Assembly: GCA_910592005.1 (NCBI GenBank)
Contig: CAJVPP010000100.1
Coordinates: 1 to 48,591 of the forward strand
DNA: 48,591 nucleotides
Direction: 5' to 3'
Origin: Funneliformis mosseae
Lineage: Eukaryota > Glomeromycota > Glomeromycetes > Glomerales > Glomeraceae
Shown: positions 11,956 to 22,974 of the stretch, piece by piece
Numbering within the stretch: the stretch's first letter is position 1
How the letters are laid out: each line of letters begins with the position of its first letter
Position numbers and translations under genes: made by a program
Notes under the pieces: model-generated
What the model was told of the DNA's origin: nothing
What the model saw: only the letters and a program-made list of their open reading frames with translations
The model's database searches: none

Positions 11956-14900
11956 ATGCAAGAAGTTGAAGTTGCTCCTAGAGATGTTTTCATTCACTAT
12001 GTTAACGTTCCAAAAGGACAAACAATATTATGGTGGTTTTCCACAAAGAAGAAAAACATTTCGTTTGGCTTATATCAAAGGAAAGGGCCAGCTGTTTCGG
12101 CGAGAAATGTTTTTGTCGCTGCAACTACAACCTCAAATGCAGAAGTTCGCAATCCTTTGGAAGGCGGATCCGCTTCTTCAAGGCAAAATTTACCTCCCAC
12201 CCCATCAACAGCTAAATCTGTAGCCAGTAGAACAAGTGTACACAGCGTAAGAAGTAGAACCTCTATTGACACAAATGATGCCGACGATAATGAAGAAATA
12301 CCGGGAGGAAACAATGCAGAATTAGACACTACACTGCATGACCCTGTTTCCTCGCTTCAACCTACTAGTCCCGTTTCTAATCGCGGACGCAAAAAGTCAG
12401 TGTCTGCTCAAATTATTAAAGATCCTGATTTAAAAGAAATCTTACCAATTGAACATTATAATTCAGCATCTACTACCATTAAAGGTAGTTATATAGTACA
12501 GGAAGAAGGAACTTATTGTTTGTGTTTCGGTAAAACATATTTTATGCTTTTATATTATTATTCACTGTATTATTATTCAAATTTCTACATTTAACCATTT
12601 TTCATTTATTTATTAAATCAGATAATTCATTTTCACGTAATACTTCGAAATCGCTAACTTTTTTTGTAGCATTAAAAGACGGCAAGTATAAATCAAATCA
12701 TAAAAAAAAAAAAAAAAAAAGACTTTAAACATTTGTGATTATATTAGATGAATTGGTTAAGTAATGATTTTATAATTATAAACAGGGGTAGAGGACCAGC
12801 AAAAAGAATCTCAGCCGGAAATTGGCGGATGGATGTTGAAAAAAAAGAGGAAAAAGATGCAAGGTGAATTACGCATCTGAATGAATTCCAGATCTATAAA
12901 AAAAAAAGAAATTAATATTAATTATAATTTCATTCAACAGGTTGGGCAAAACGTTGGGTACAGATAGACAATGGCGTTTTATCACATTATGTACATCCTC
13001 ACGGACCTTGTCGTGGAACGATACATATCGCACTTTCGGCAGTATCTTCTAGTGCAAATTTTCTCTCAATTAATTTAGATTCTGGAACTTCTACTTATCA
13101 TTTGAAAGCACTTACTAACGATGATTTTGATAGGTGGATGATAGTTATTCGCAAATACGTGAATATATCTAAAGATCTTCAACTTAATGATCCAGCATAT
13201 CCAAAAATGACCTCACCTCGACAATCTATGGATTTTGAAAGAAGACAAAGCATATATCTCAAACGTCAAAGCTTATTAGAAAAACGAAATAGTCTTCATA
13301 GGGATACACAAGGTTTTTTAAGAATGAACAATAAAATGGACGAAGATCTCGGAAAATTATACGGCGCATTTAATAGTATGGATGATAATTTTAGATCTAT
13401 AAAAGAGTTATTGGATCATTTGAAAATTTCCGTTGAGAGTCCATCTTCTCCAGTAATTACTCGTAGTCCAGGTGTTGAGGGAAAATTTCGGTTAAAGAAA
13501 TTTCCCATTACACGACAACGAGGTAAATTTTTAAGAATAAGGGCAAGAATTCTTATGTGAATTACTTCGGTACTTTACATTGACATTTTATTATGATTTT
13601 ATAGGACCAACTCCACTCGATCAACCAACATTACAAGCTCCTACAACTCCAACACAAATGGCAATGGAACAAATTTATGAAAGGTTAAATACAACATTTT
13701 CAACTTTGAAGACGAATAAGGAGCAAGCATTTGAATTATTACGAGCCGAAATTGAAAAATGGAAACAACTAGATCATGCATATCGTAAACTTGCAGCTGA
13801 ACAAGCCGAATTACGAAAAACCTTATCTGATGAAAAATTGGCAGATGTACCTGAACAAACGCAACAAGAAGTATCTAATTTGGAAGAAAGAAGAGAAGCA
13901 AGAATTAATCGAGCAGACTCAGTTTGTTCATTTAATACAGTTTCAGCCGAACTATTTTTTGATGCCGAGGATATTGAATTGAAAGATACAACAGATAGTG
14001 ATAATGAGATTATCGATGAAGAAACAGAGGAAACAGAGGAAACGGAGGATGAGGCAGGTACAACTACAGAAGAGATTATTGAAGAAAAACCTATTGTGAA
14101 TGACGTTGACGATAACAAAATTGCTGATAAAAAACCAATTACAATTCGAAGGAGAAAATGTTTACCATCTCCAGTTTGTGGTGAAGATGTCAGTCTTTTA
14201 TCTATTCTTCGGAAGAATGTTGGAAAAGATTTATCGACAATTGTTATGCCTATATCTCTTAATGAACCCCTTAATGCCTTGCAAAGGATGGCGGAAGAGT
14301 TGGAATATAGTCATTTATTAGATAAGGCAGCTACCATCGATGATTCTATATCCAGGTTGATCTATGTATCGGCATTTGCGGTTTCAGGATATGCATTTAC
14401 TCAATACCGGGCACTTCGAAAACCTTTCAATCCCCTTCATGGGGAAACTTTTGAGTATGTTCGATCAGATAAGGGGTTTAAGTTTATTTCTGAAAAAGTT
14501 AGCCATTATCCACCTATAATGGCTTGTCATGCGGAATCAGAAAACTGGCAATTTTGGCAAGAATCAAAAGCCAAAACAAAATTTTGGGGTAAATCAATGG
14601 TGAGGTATAATTAATAAATAAATCCATGCCAAAAATTTTTTTTCTAAAAAAAAAAAATTTTATTTTTAGGAAATAATTCCATCAGGTACGACACATGTTA
14701 CCATTCCAAAATATAACGATCATTACACATTTTCCAAGACTACAACATGGATGCGTAACATGATATCCGGTACAAAATATTTGGAACATACTGGAGTGAT
14801 GAAGATTAAAAACCAAACAACAGGGGAAGCATGTGAAGTAACATTTGTTCAAAGTGGATTATGGAGTAACGGACCGAAAAGTGAGATTGTAGGAGTATTA

Positions 14901-15341
14901 CACAATGCCAAAGGAGGTAAATGTGGTAAGATAGTAGGAAGATGGACTGAAATAATATTTCATGAGATAGGACCGAATCAATTAGAAGTTATTTGGAAAG
15001 CAAATTCTCCAATACCAGATCATGAGCAATATTATGGATTTTCACAATTCGCGGTTGAATTAAATGAATTAACGCCAGACTTAGTCAACGTATTACCGAG
15101 AACAGACACAAGGTTTAGACCTGATCAGAGATTATTTGAAGAAGGCAATTTAGAAAGGGCTGAAGCCGAAAAACTTCGTGTTGAACAAAAGCAACGGGAT
15201 TTTCGTAAATTTTTAGAACAACAAAGCAAAACTTGGGAACCACAGTGGTTTAAATTTGAGAATGGTGAATGGGTTTATAAAGGTGGTTATTGGGAAGCAA
15301 GGGAGAGCAAGTCCTTTGATGATAAGATTGAGTTATGGTAG
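11956..15341 (+). CDS. OSH3: Osh3-type oxysterol-binding protein (GOLD-PH-FFAT-ORD)
   Basis: OSBP-related lipid transfer protein acting at ER-plasma membrane contacts in sterol/PI4P homeostasis. Six exons: 11956-12529, 12622-12681, 12786-12863, 12941-13522, 13605-14599 and 14670-15341. These give 2,961 nt (986 residues, close to yeast Osh3). Residues 1-211 form a GOLD domain with a Ser-rich insert, ending in DNSFSRNTSKSLTFFVAL. A PH domain spans about 224-311 (GGWMLKKKRKKMQGWAKRWV). A coiled-coil-like stretch lies near 440-500. A FFAT motif, ELFFDAED at 547-554 after an acidic-Ser context, should bind ER VAP proteins. The lipid-binding ORD runs from about 620 to 986, with the WGKSM segment and the family signature at 728-735 reading EKVSHYPP rather than EQVSHHPP. 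Intron 2 needs a GC donor (GCAAGT at 12682) to keep frame. The first in-frame ATG was chosen; it begins the GOLD domain directly. Confidence 0.93.
12682..12785 (+). other. Non-canonical GC-AG intron in the OSBP gene
   Basis: After ...KTSKSLTFFVALKD the only way to reach the PH-domain frame is to cut at GCAAGTATA (12682) and join at CAG|GGG (12785/12786), giving a phase-1 join that codes Gly. The nearby GT at 12686 would leave two bases and shift the PH domain out of frame. GCAAGT is the usual consensus for GC donors in fungi. No transcript evidence is available here. Confidence 0.65.
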
Positions 15342-16012
15342 ACAATCTATAGATATATATATATATTTATATATTTATAAAAAAACCTATTACTAGTTAT
15401 TTATATATTTTATTTATTTATTACAATTAAAACTGATATCAATAATATCAATAATATCTGAATTGGCCACGTGAAGATTCCCAGAAATATCATTAAATTA
15501 TGCATCGCGGCGATCCAATTGTAAAATCCAATATCTAATATAAATTTTTTGTGGGTCAAAGGTTTAAACCAAAGGAAGGTTTCAGTCACATGCCAAATGT
15601 CACATGAAACATCTTTTCATCTTTACTGGTATATAATTACCTCATTTAATCCCGAAGAATGCATATCGGTATATTGTTTGAAAAAAGATATCGGAATTTT
15701 TTGACATATTTGATTTATAAAATAAGGTTAATATAAAATTGATTCAAGTAACAATCATAGGTTAGGACAGATATTCAACGATTCTATTGGGTAATTCAAA
15801 GGTTATTGTGTACCCATCTCATTCAAATTTGTTTATGACAAATATTTGATTATAATAAAATACCATATATATAAAAAGAAACTCAATCAATGTGTTCAAC
15901 ATATATAAATATATATGGTACACGCCCTTGTACTTCAAATTTTTTTCGTACAACGACGAAATTAAAGTCGAAAAAAAAAAATTTGGGTTCTTTGGGCAAA
16001 GAATACACTTCA
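15342..16012. other. OSBP-KAR9 intergenic region with TATA box
   Basis: No gene seen. The OSBP stop is followed by a TA-repeat (ATATATATATATTTATATAT) and AT-rich sequence. TATATATAAAA at 15866-15876 is the probable TATA element of the next gene. The ATG at 15890 lies only 14 bases after it, too close for a normal leader, so the coding start was placed at 16013. Confidence 0.5.
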
Positions 16013-18505
16013 ATGTCCCATATGCCAGAACCACTTTTAACTCGACAAAACTTTCTACCTTCCGCTGAGCGGCTCGGTTCAACTACTGATATGCAATCTT
16101 TTGCCCACCATGTACAAACACTTTATCAACTCGAAGTACCAAATGCAAACATTTACCTCGCACTATCAACTGACCTACCTGTATCAAACCTAATAGACAC
16201 TTTTCATGGCGCTGCTAAAAAAATTGACCTTTGGCTTGAGTACGCAAACATTGCTATATTTGCTTTGGAACTTGACGTCAAAGAAGGAATGAGTGTGAAA
16301 AATGTTAGCGAAATGGACGTTTTAATTCATAAATTTGCTCCAAACGTTGACCTTTTTCAGGAGTTGTCACAGACTGTACTTGACAATCTGAAGCAACCAA
16401 CTGATGAGGAAAGACGTAAAGACATCAAGGATATACTTGATAGAATTCTTACCGATTGGGTTGAGGTAAAAGCTTTTTTTGGAAGGGTTAAGAAAGAAAT
16501 GTCGGAGTCAAAACAAAGACGTGAACTATTAGAAACAATGGATCAAATTTTAGCCTCTATAGAAGAGTTAAACACCAATATTTTTGAATATCAAGAACAA
16601 CGTCATAGCGGTTCAACCGGTAATGACGGTGAAATATTTTCTTTTCCAAGGCTTAGTTCCAGTCCAACCACACGAAGTAGGCCTATCACACCTGCTACAC
16701 CTTCAAACTTCAACAACAACTCCCTTAATGAGATTAATTCACGTGCTGACGTTGCATTAATGAAGCTTGATTCTCGTTTAGAACCATTATCAGCACGTAT
16801 AGAATATTTAAGGTCTCGTTTATCAGCCCCGAATGCCCCATCAGATCCTAATGGAGTTTTATCGAGAAAGAATAACATTTTAACAAATAAGTGGGACGCG
16901 TTAAAACAGGAAATGGAATCTTTAAGAGAGGAATGTAAGGAAGATAAATGGTTAACGGTCTTTAAACAGGTAACCGGAAAAGCTACTCAAATGATGGATA
17001 AACTTGAAAGGGCGGTTAAACAATGTAAGGACTTTATCATAAGAGCCACCAGTAGATCAGATTCACCTTTAAAATTGTTACAGAACAGAGGAATGTCAAT
17101 AACACCCTCTTCAAGACATAACCAAAGATCCTCACAATATCAACAACAACCACAATCACAACAATCGGTATCTATAACTTCCAAAGATTTTCAAAAACTT
17201 TATAAGAACTTTGATGCTAAAAGGAAATATTACGTTCCGGCCGTGACCAAAATGCTTACGATGCTTGCCAACGGAATTAATAATCAGATGACAAAAGATT
17301 GGGAAGCTATTAAGAATTATAAAGCGATGAAAGAACATTGGAATGTTATTCTTGATGGCGTTGCCGAAGTTCAAAGGGAAATGCCGGAATTAGAAGCCGT
17401 ATTAGACGCATCTCTTTTTCCAAGTAACTCTCCCCCTTCATCAATACCTTCATCAATACCTTCATCAATCGCTTCATCGCCTCCAATGTCTCCTAATATG
17501 AGACCATCTAGAGGAAAGTACACACCTGAACCTGGTTCACCTCCAAAAGTTCAAAGAGCTTTATCACCATATCGAATGGTCATCTCTCCAACAGACATGT
17601 CTCCATCAAGGAATAATGCGAGATCCCCTTCTTCACGTTCAAAATCTCCTTCACCACGGGCTTTGAGTCCGTTAGGAGGTGGGGGTCGTTCTTATTTAAC
17701 CCCAAATGGTCGTAGATCCGTAAGTCCTCCACCACTGTCTGATCGTCTTCCTTGGAATTCACAATATAATCATTCACCTTATAATTCACCTTATGGGCCT
17801 TCATACAATAATCATGGTAATCCTTATTATCGTGAACTTACATTATCTCCTCAACCGGGAAATGGTCGATCAAAATCTTCCACAAGATCCGAGTCTCCTG
17901 TGCATTCTCCAACAGGCAGACCAATGACACCTGGTGATCGTATGCACCCGTCAGCTATTCCACGTCCTGTTACTAGCATGGGATTAGCTTCTAGGTCGAA
18001 TTCACGAGCAGGAATGAGATCTTTTCTTCCCCAACCAAGTACCCCTCAACCAGGCATGACCTCCTCATTATCTCGTTTAGGTATGGTATCTCCACCTCTG
18101 AAACGTCAACAGTTAAGATCACCAACTCCTTCTTCAGTTACAAGTAGTCTATCAAGGCCTTTAACTCCTGAAGCCGACGATCGTTCAATGACTCCATTAA
18201 CTCAAACGTTATCAAAGATGTCAATGGATCATTCTCCATATATACCACTCAGAAGCGATCCTCTTGACGTTGAAGTCGCTAAGGTAGTAAATGCATCACC
18301 ATTATCGGTTAAGGTAGAACGTGCTGGAGGTGATAAGTATTATTTTGGAAATGAAGGAGCAGGCCGTGATAGGAAGATTTACCTTTGTCGTTTAATGAAA
18401 TATGCTTCAAGTAGCAAAGTCATGGTTCGAGTTGGCGGAGGCTGGCAGGATTTGGATATGTTCTTGCTGGATCACAGTCTTATGAGTAGAGATATGAGAT
18501 ATTAA
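16013..18505 (+). CDS. KAR9-like microtubule linker with SxIP motifs and GAR (GAS2) domain
   Basis: Likely couples EB1/Bim1-decorated microtubule plus ends to other structures for spindle or nuclear positioning. The single exon codes 830 residues from ATG 16013 (871 from 15890). The N-terminal half, about 20-460, is helical and charged with spectrin-like spacing (LTDWVEVKAFFGRVKKEM; CKDFIIRATSRSD), as in fungal KAR9-family proteins. Residues 470-745 are Ser/Pro/Arg-rich with many SP/TP sites suited to proline-directed kinases. Within it lie tandem SSIP SSIP (476-483) and SAIP-R (647-651), matching SxIP EB1-binding motifs in basic context. Residues about 767-821 (VERAGGDKYYFGN, IYLCRLMKY, VRVGGGW) form a GAR/GAS2 microtubule-binding domain. 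The combination is seen in filamentous-fungal KAR9-type proteins as I recall; the GAR assignment is firmer than the KAR9 one. Confidence 0.82.
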   Translation: MSHMPEPLLTRQNFLPSAERLGSTTDMQSFAHHVQTLYQLEVPNANIYLALSTDLPVSNLIDTFHGAAKKIDLWLEYANIAIFALELDVKEGMSVKNVSEMDVLIHKFAPNVDLFQELSQTVLDNLKQPTDEERRKDIKDILDRILTDWVEVKAFFGRVKKEMSESKQRRELLETMDQILASIEELNTNIFEYQEQRHSGSTGNDGEIFSFPRLSSSPTTRSRPITPATPSNFNNNSLNEINSRADVALMKLDSRLEPLSARIEYLRSRLSAPNAPSDPNGVLSRKNNILTNKWDALKQEMESLREECKEDKWLTVFKQVTGKATQMMDKLERAVKQCKDFIIRATSRSDSPLKLLQNRGMSITPSSRHNQRSSQYQQQPQSQQSVSITSKDFQKLYKNFDAKRKYYVPAVTKMLTMLANGINNQMTKDWEAIKNYKAMKEHWNVILDGVAEVQREMPELEAVLDASLFPSNSPPSSIPSSIPSSIASSPPMSPNMRPSRGKYTPEPGSPPKVQRALSPYRMVISPTDMSPSRNNARSPSSRSKSPSPRALSPLGGGGRSYLTPNGRRSVSPPPLSDRLPWNSQYNHSPYNSPYGPSYNNHGNPYYRELTLSPQPGNGRSKSSTRSESPVHSPTGRPMTPGDRMHPSAIPRPVTSMGLASRSNSRAGMRSFLPQPSTPQPGMTSSLSRLGMVSPPLKRQQLRSPTPSSVTSSLSRPLTPEADDRSMTPLTQTLSKMSMDHSPYIPLRSDPLDVEVAKVVNASPLSVKVERAGGDKYYFGNEGAGRDRKIYLCRLMKYASSSKVMVRVGGGWQDLDMFLLDHSLMSRDMRY

Positions 18506-21353
18506 AAAAAAAAACTAAATTAAAAACAAAAAAAAAAAAATGAGAGAGAGAGAGATCAAAAAAAAGAAAAAAAAAAAAAAAAAAATTTAAGCAAGCTAAA
18601 ACGTGTCCCTTTTCTATTTTTTTTGTATAATATTTATTAACTTTGGCTTATTTTGTGCATGTACTTATTTATTAAAAGCATACATATAGATAGACTTATA
18701 TGCGTATTATTGTAGTGTCACAATCCTTATTTTTTTTAAAAAAAAGGATTTTTTTTTTTCGACATTATTATGTTTGGTTGTTTTATTAACTTGGAATTTT
18801 ATATTCTTTTGTATATATAGATTTTTTTTTTAATTGATACCTATTCGTCTTTCAATCTTATTACTTGATATCTTATCAACCAATTAGTATTATTTTTTAC
18901 CTTATCTTTTTTTTATTATTTTATGATGTGACACTTTATATAATCTTTTGTGATCTTTAAACAATAATACATATCCCTTTAAAAAAAAAAAAAAAATTTT
19001 TGTGAAAAATATGTTTATATATTTAATAATAATAATTGATTAAAAAATATTATGGTTTGGTTGGGAATATTCATGGATGAGCAAATAGATGGGGTTAATA
19101 TCATGGAACATGTTAATTGGAGTAGTGTTAGTTATTACTGAGAAAATAGATTTGAGAAAATAATTAAACAAAAGTTTCGGCGACTTACGGAATCTCAAAT
19201 GCATTTAAAACTTTTTGATGCGATCAACGATTGCAGCGCTATTTGAATTCCCGGAAATCTTTTATTATTATTTGAGATGAGTTTTTATCTTTGTTCAATT
19301 TTCCATATTTTTACATAATTAAACGTTCATTCCGCTTTTAAATATTTTCCCCAATTTCAAAAAAGATGCAGAAATGACTTTATCATAAACTTTTCCCCCA
19401 AAAAGAGAGGTTACTTTCTTGAAAGTGTCATTTTATTAAGTATGAGGTACAGTTGGTTTACAAAGTTGTTCACTATAGAAAACGTTTATTGTACTAAATT
19501 GTAGGAACAATGTAAACGAGAAATTTATTCCCAAGTTTTTTTTTTTTTTTTATATCGTTCAATACTTTAAAAAACGCGTATCACTTTCGGCTTCTAGTAA
19601 GTTTGAACGCAAAAGTTAAGATATTTCTATCAATATGATTTTTATTAAAATTATAATTTCCCAAAAATAAAATACTCCCGCTCCTCTTGATCAGGTGTCG
19701 ATTTAATCGAGATATCGGGGTATTATTATTTTTTTTTTTTTCCCTTCGATTCGATTTATAGCATAATTTTTTTTGTGGCTTTGAACTTCTAAATCAATAG
19801 TATATCCCCCCTTTAAGTTGTATTATTTTCGCAAAGATAGACATATTGTTTCGATAATGATCTCATTGAATTATGTGATTACCATATTTTCCCTTCTTTG
19901 TTATAGCAACAGTAGTAAGTGCATGGTACAAATGCAATGGAACGAACACGTCAATTTTGATTGTGATGCTTACCATCCCGTTGTAAATAATTAGGTTGGT
20001 ATATTGCATATGGTATGATTATCATACTCAAATGTATAAATTTAGTTGGTTTGAACCCGATTCGTGTTACATTTTTTTATTTGTATCGAAATTATATAAG
20101 GAAAAGAGTTGACTATACTCTTGAATATGGAAATAAATTCATGCATATAGAATTATTTGGTTAGTTATAAAATATAAATTATAAAATGTTTCAAAATTTC
20201 CAAATGCATAATTAATCAGATATGCAATACTACAAAAATTATTTTCTTTGATTACAAGAAGTTATTAGATGAAAAAGAAATAATATATAATATGCATTTA
20301 AGAGAACGGAAGGGTAATAATATATATATATATATTTTTTAAGATTCTAACATGATGTACATGTGAAACTTTACGGAAGTGCATTCCCCCAATGTTTGAT
20401 TAAAAAAAAATGGATTATTAATTATTATTTTATTTTTAGATATATGAGATACTAATTGATAATAAATTAATGTGGTAAACTTGATGTATGTACTCAAACT
20501 ATCCTTTTCCATACAAGCACTGATTACATCTGGTCGTATTCAAGCACTAACTTTAAATAGTATTAAGGAAGGGGTATTTTTTTTGTACGAAGGAGATGAT
20601 TCAATTAAAAGCATTTTATCTCTAAATGAGAAAGATAATAACATCTTGTTTTATATTTATACTTTAGTAATTAATATCTGAATTTATTAAAGAATATTAA
20701 TCGTAATTATTAAAATCATTGGTTCATTTTAAATAATTAAAAATTTTACTGTTTGTAAAATATCATAATTTTAACAATTGATAATAAGATAAAATTAAGA
20801 TAGATTTTAATATAAAAAGATAACTTTTACTTTAAATTATCTTTTATATTATATTTTAATATTATAATTATTATAATAAAAAAAAATTTTAAAAAGCATA
20901 TTTTATATTATATATATAGTATATAATATTATTTAACAATTATTAAATATTTAATCTATAAAGTAATTAAACTAGTTGATATTAATTTAATTGATTAATT
21001 AAGTAATAATTAATAGATTTATTATTTTTATAATTTTAAAAATTTTTTACTTTTAATTTTATTATTTAATTTATCTTTATTATTTGCTATTTTATTATAA
21101 TTTTTTATTATTATTAATAATTTTATTATTATTATTAATAAGATAAAACTTATATATTTTAATAAATTTATCTAAATAATAATAAACTCTTTATTAAACT
21201 TATTATTTTAAACTTTTATATTAACTTTTTAAAAATATAATAAAATATTTTTAATTATTTTTTAATAAAATAAATATAATTAAAATTACAAAAAATATAA
21301 AAATCAATAGTTTGTAATTAGAATTATTTCAAATTTTTATTATTTTATAAATA
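18506..21353. other. Gene-free region downstream of KAR9-like gene
   Basis: It begins with A-rich sequence, a short (GA)n run at 18542-18554 and poly-A/T tracts that probably belong to the 3' UTR. From about 20,700 the sequence becomes almost pure A+T, with TAATTAT- and ATTTTTA-type simple sequence. A 69-codon frame at 20472-20681 has no recognisable motif and no splice context, and I do not call it a gene. Confidence 0.55.
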
Positions 21354-21527
21354 TAGTCAATTCTTGATATAGCAAACTCTTAATATAATGAATTTTTTGA
21401 ACAAATATAATAAAAATACTCTTATTATAGCAAATTGACCAATCAAATCTCTTAAAAAATATTTACTATAGCCTTATAGTGAAGTTGAGATCTAGGATAT
21501 AGAGTTCGTTATAACAAGAGTTAACTG
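21354..21527. mobile_element. TA-flanked MITE (Tc1/mariner- or pogo-type), copy 1
   Basis: A 174-bp element with inverted ends. The left end reads (C>T)AGTCAATTCTTGATATAGC and the right end ends GAGTTAACTG, with TA on each side. It is the reverse-orientation relative of the element at 31367-31538, matching nearly throughout, including the TATAGCAAATTG and CGTTATAACAAGAG segments. There is no coding capacity. The TA target site and CAGTCAA end indicate a Tc1/mariner-like mobiliser; which one is inference. Confidence 0.8.
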
Positions 21528-22966
21528 TAGATATAATTATCTTACTTTTATATACTATAATCTTTTTATTAATTTAAATAAAAATGTAATTAAATATACA
21601 TTTTAGATTATAATAAAAATATACATTTAAAGAAAATATGTATTTAAAAAGAAAATTTTTATATAATTTCAATATAGTTTAAAGTTAAAAATATATATTT
21701 AAAAAGAAAATTTATAGTATATATATTTAAAGAGAATGCATTTAAAAAATTTTGATTGTAAATAAAAAAAAATATAAAAAAGATTTAATTTATATATTTT
21801 TAATATAATAATTTTATATAATAGATTTTTATAATATTATTAAAATATTATTAATATAATTTTATAAATCAATAATAAATTTTCTATTGAAATTATTTTT
21901 TAATAAAAAATATATCTTAATTTGAATTTTTAATAATTAATAAATTATTAAATCATCAAATTTATTTTTATAAATCAATTATTATATTTTTATATGGTGG
22001 TTATTACCTATAAACTGCACTAGTCTGAAATTTTGGATGATAATTTCATGTAACTTTCACATTATATACGTAACTTTGTATTTTTTATATCACAAAATTA
22101 TATAGTATATAGATAATTTTTTATTATTTCATTTTATTTAATTCTATCAATACAATTCAGGAATACATTGATGAGATTTATACTTTTTAGTAGCATATTC
22201 TGCCAACTTACCAGTGATCCTTTTCTATATAAATCCATGTAATGCTAAACCTTTCTAGCAAATCTTTAATTATAATTATATTAACAGATTTCAAGACTAC
22301 AAAAATAAACTGTTGCAAGCTTTGCCAAAAATAGTCACAATTATATTGAGTATATCTTTTTATCACCTTCTAATATCATTTAATATAATTCAATTCACAA
22401 TAAAACTTTGGGTAAAAGATATACTTATGCCTAGCTTTCAATATTACTTCTTCTAGGACACTTAAAAAATCCTATTATAATGAAATAATTCTTCTTACAT
22501 AATAATCTATTTGATTTATGTCATATATTTTATTCTTATATGACCAATAATCAGCATTTAACCCATTTTTTTACAATTCATATCTGTTTCATTTCTTTTA
22601 ATTTATTATTTTTATTAACTATTGATTGATACTGATTATTTTATTCAAAAAATGTATCTATCATTTTTGGTTATTTGCTTTCAGGTTTTAGATCATTCTA
22701 CTTATCGCAAGTATATTAAACTTATATATCACGTGATTTGAACTTTTATTAAATATAAATAAGGTAATATAGTTTGAAAAAATTATTTTAAAAATTTATA
22801 TACCCTTCATTTTTACTTGTTCAACTAAATGCTTACTTATCCAGTATTTATCCTAATCTTTTCCTGATTAAAAATACACCTGAGCTTCTTAGATATGAAA
22901 GAATTTTCTTGGCATTGCTGTGAATTCAATTTAAGTCAATCACATTCTTCTATAAAAAATTCACTA

Positions 22967-22974
22967 ACCATAAT
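22967..22974. repeat. Target site duplication of the hAT, left copy
   Basis: ACCATAAT directly before TAGGGATG. The identical octamer follows the element at 25930-25937. Confidence 0.9.

Noticed and set aside
15890..16012. Upstream ATG extending the KAR9-like frame by 41 residues
   Set aside because: It lies only 14 bases after a TATA box, and the extra residues are low-complexity with a poly-Lys run from an A tract, so it is more likely 5' leader. It cannot be excluded without transcript ends.
20472..20681. A 69-codon plus-strand frame
   Set aside because: Slightly protein-like middle (ITSGRIQALTLNSIKEG) but no family, no intron context and no promoter; could be a gene remnant but not supportable.
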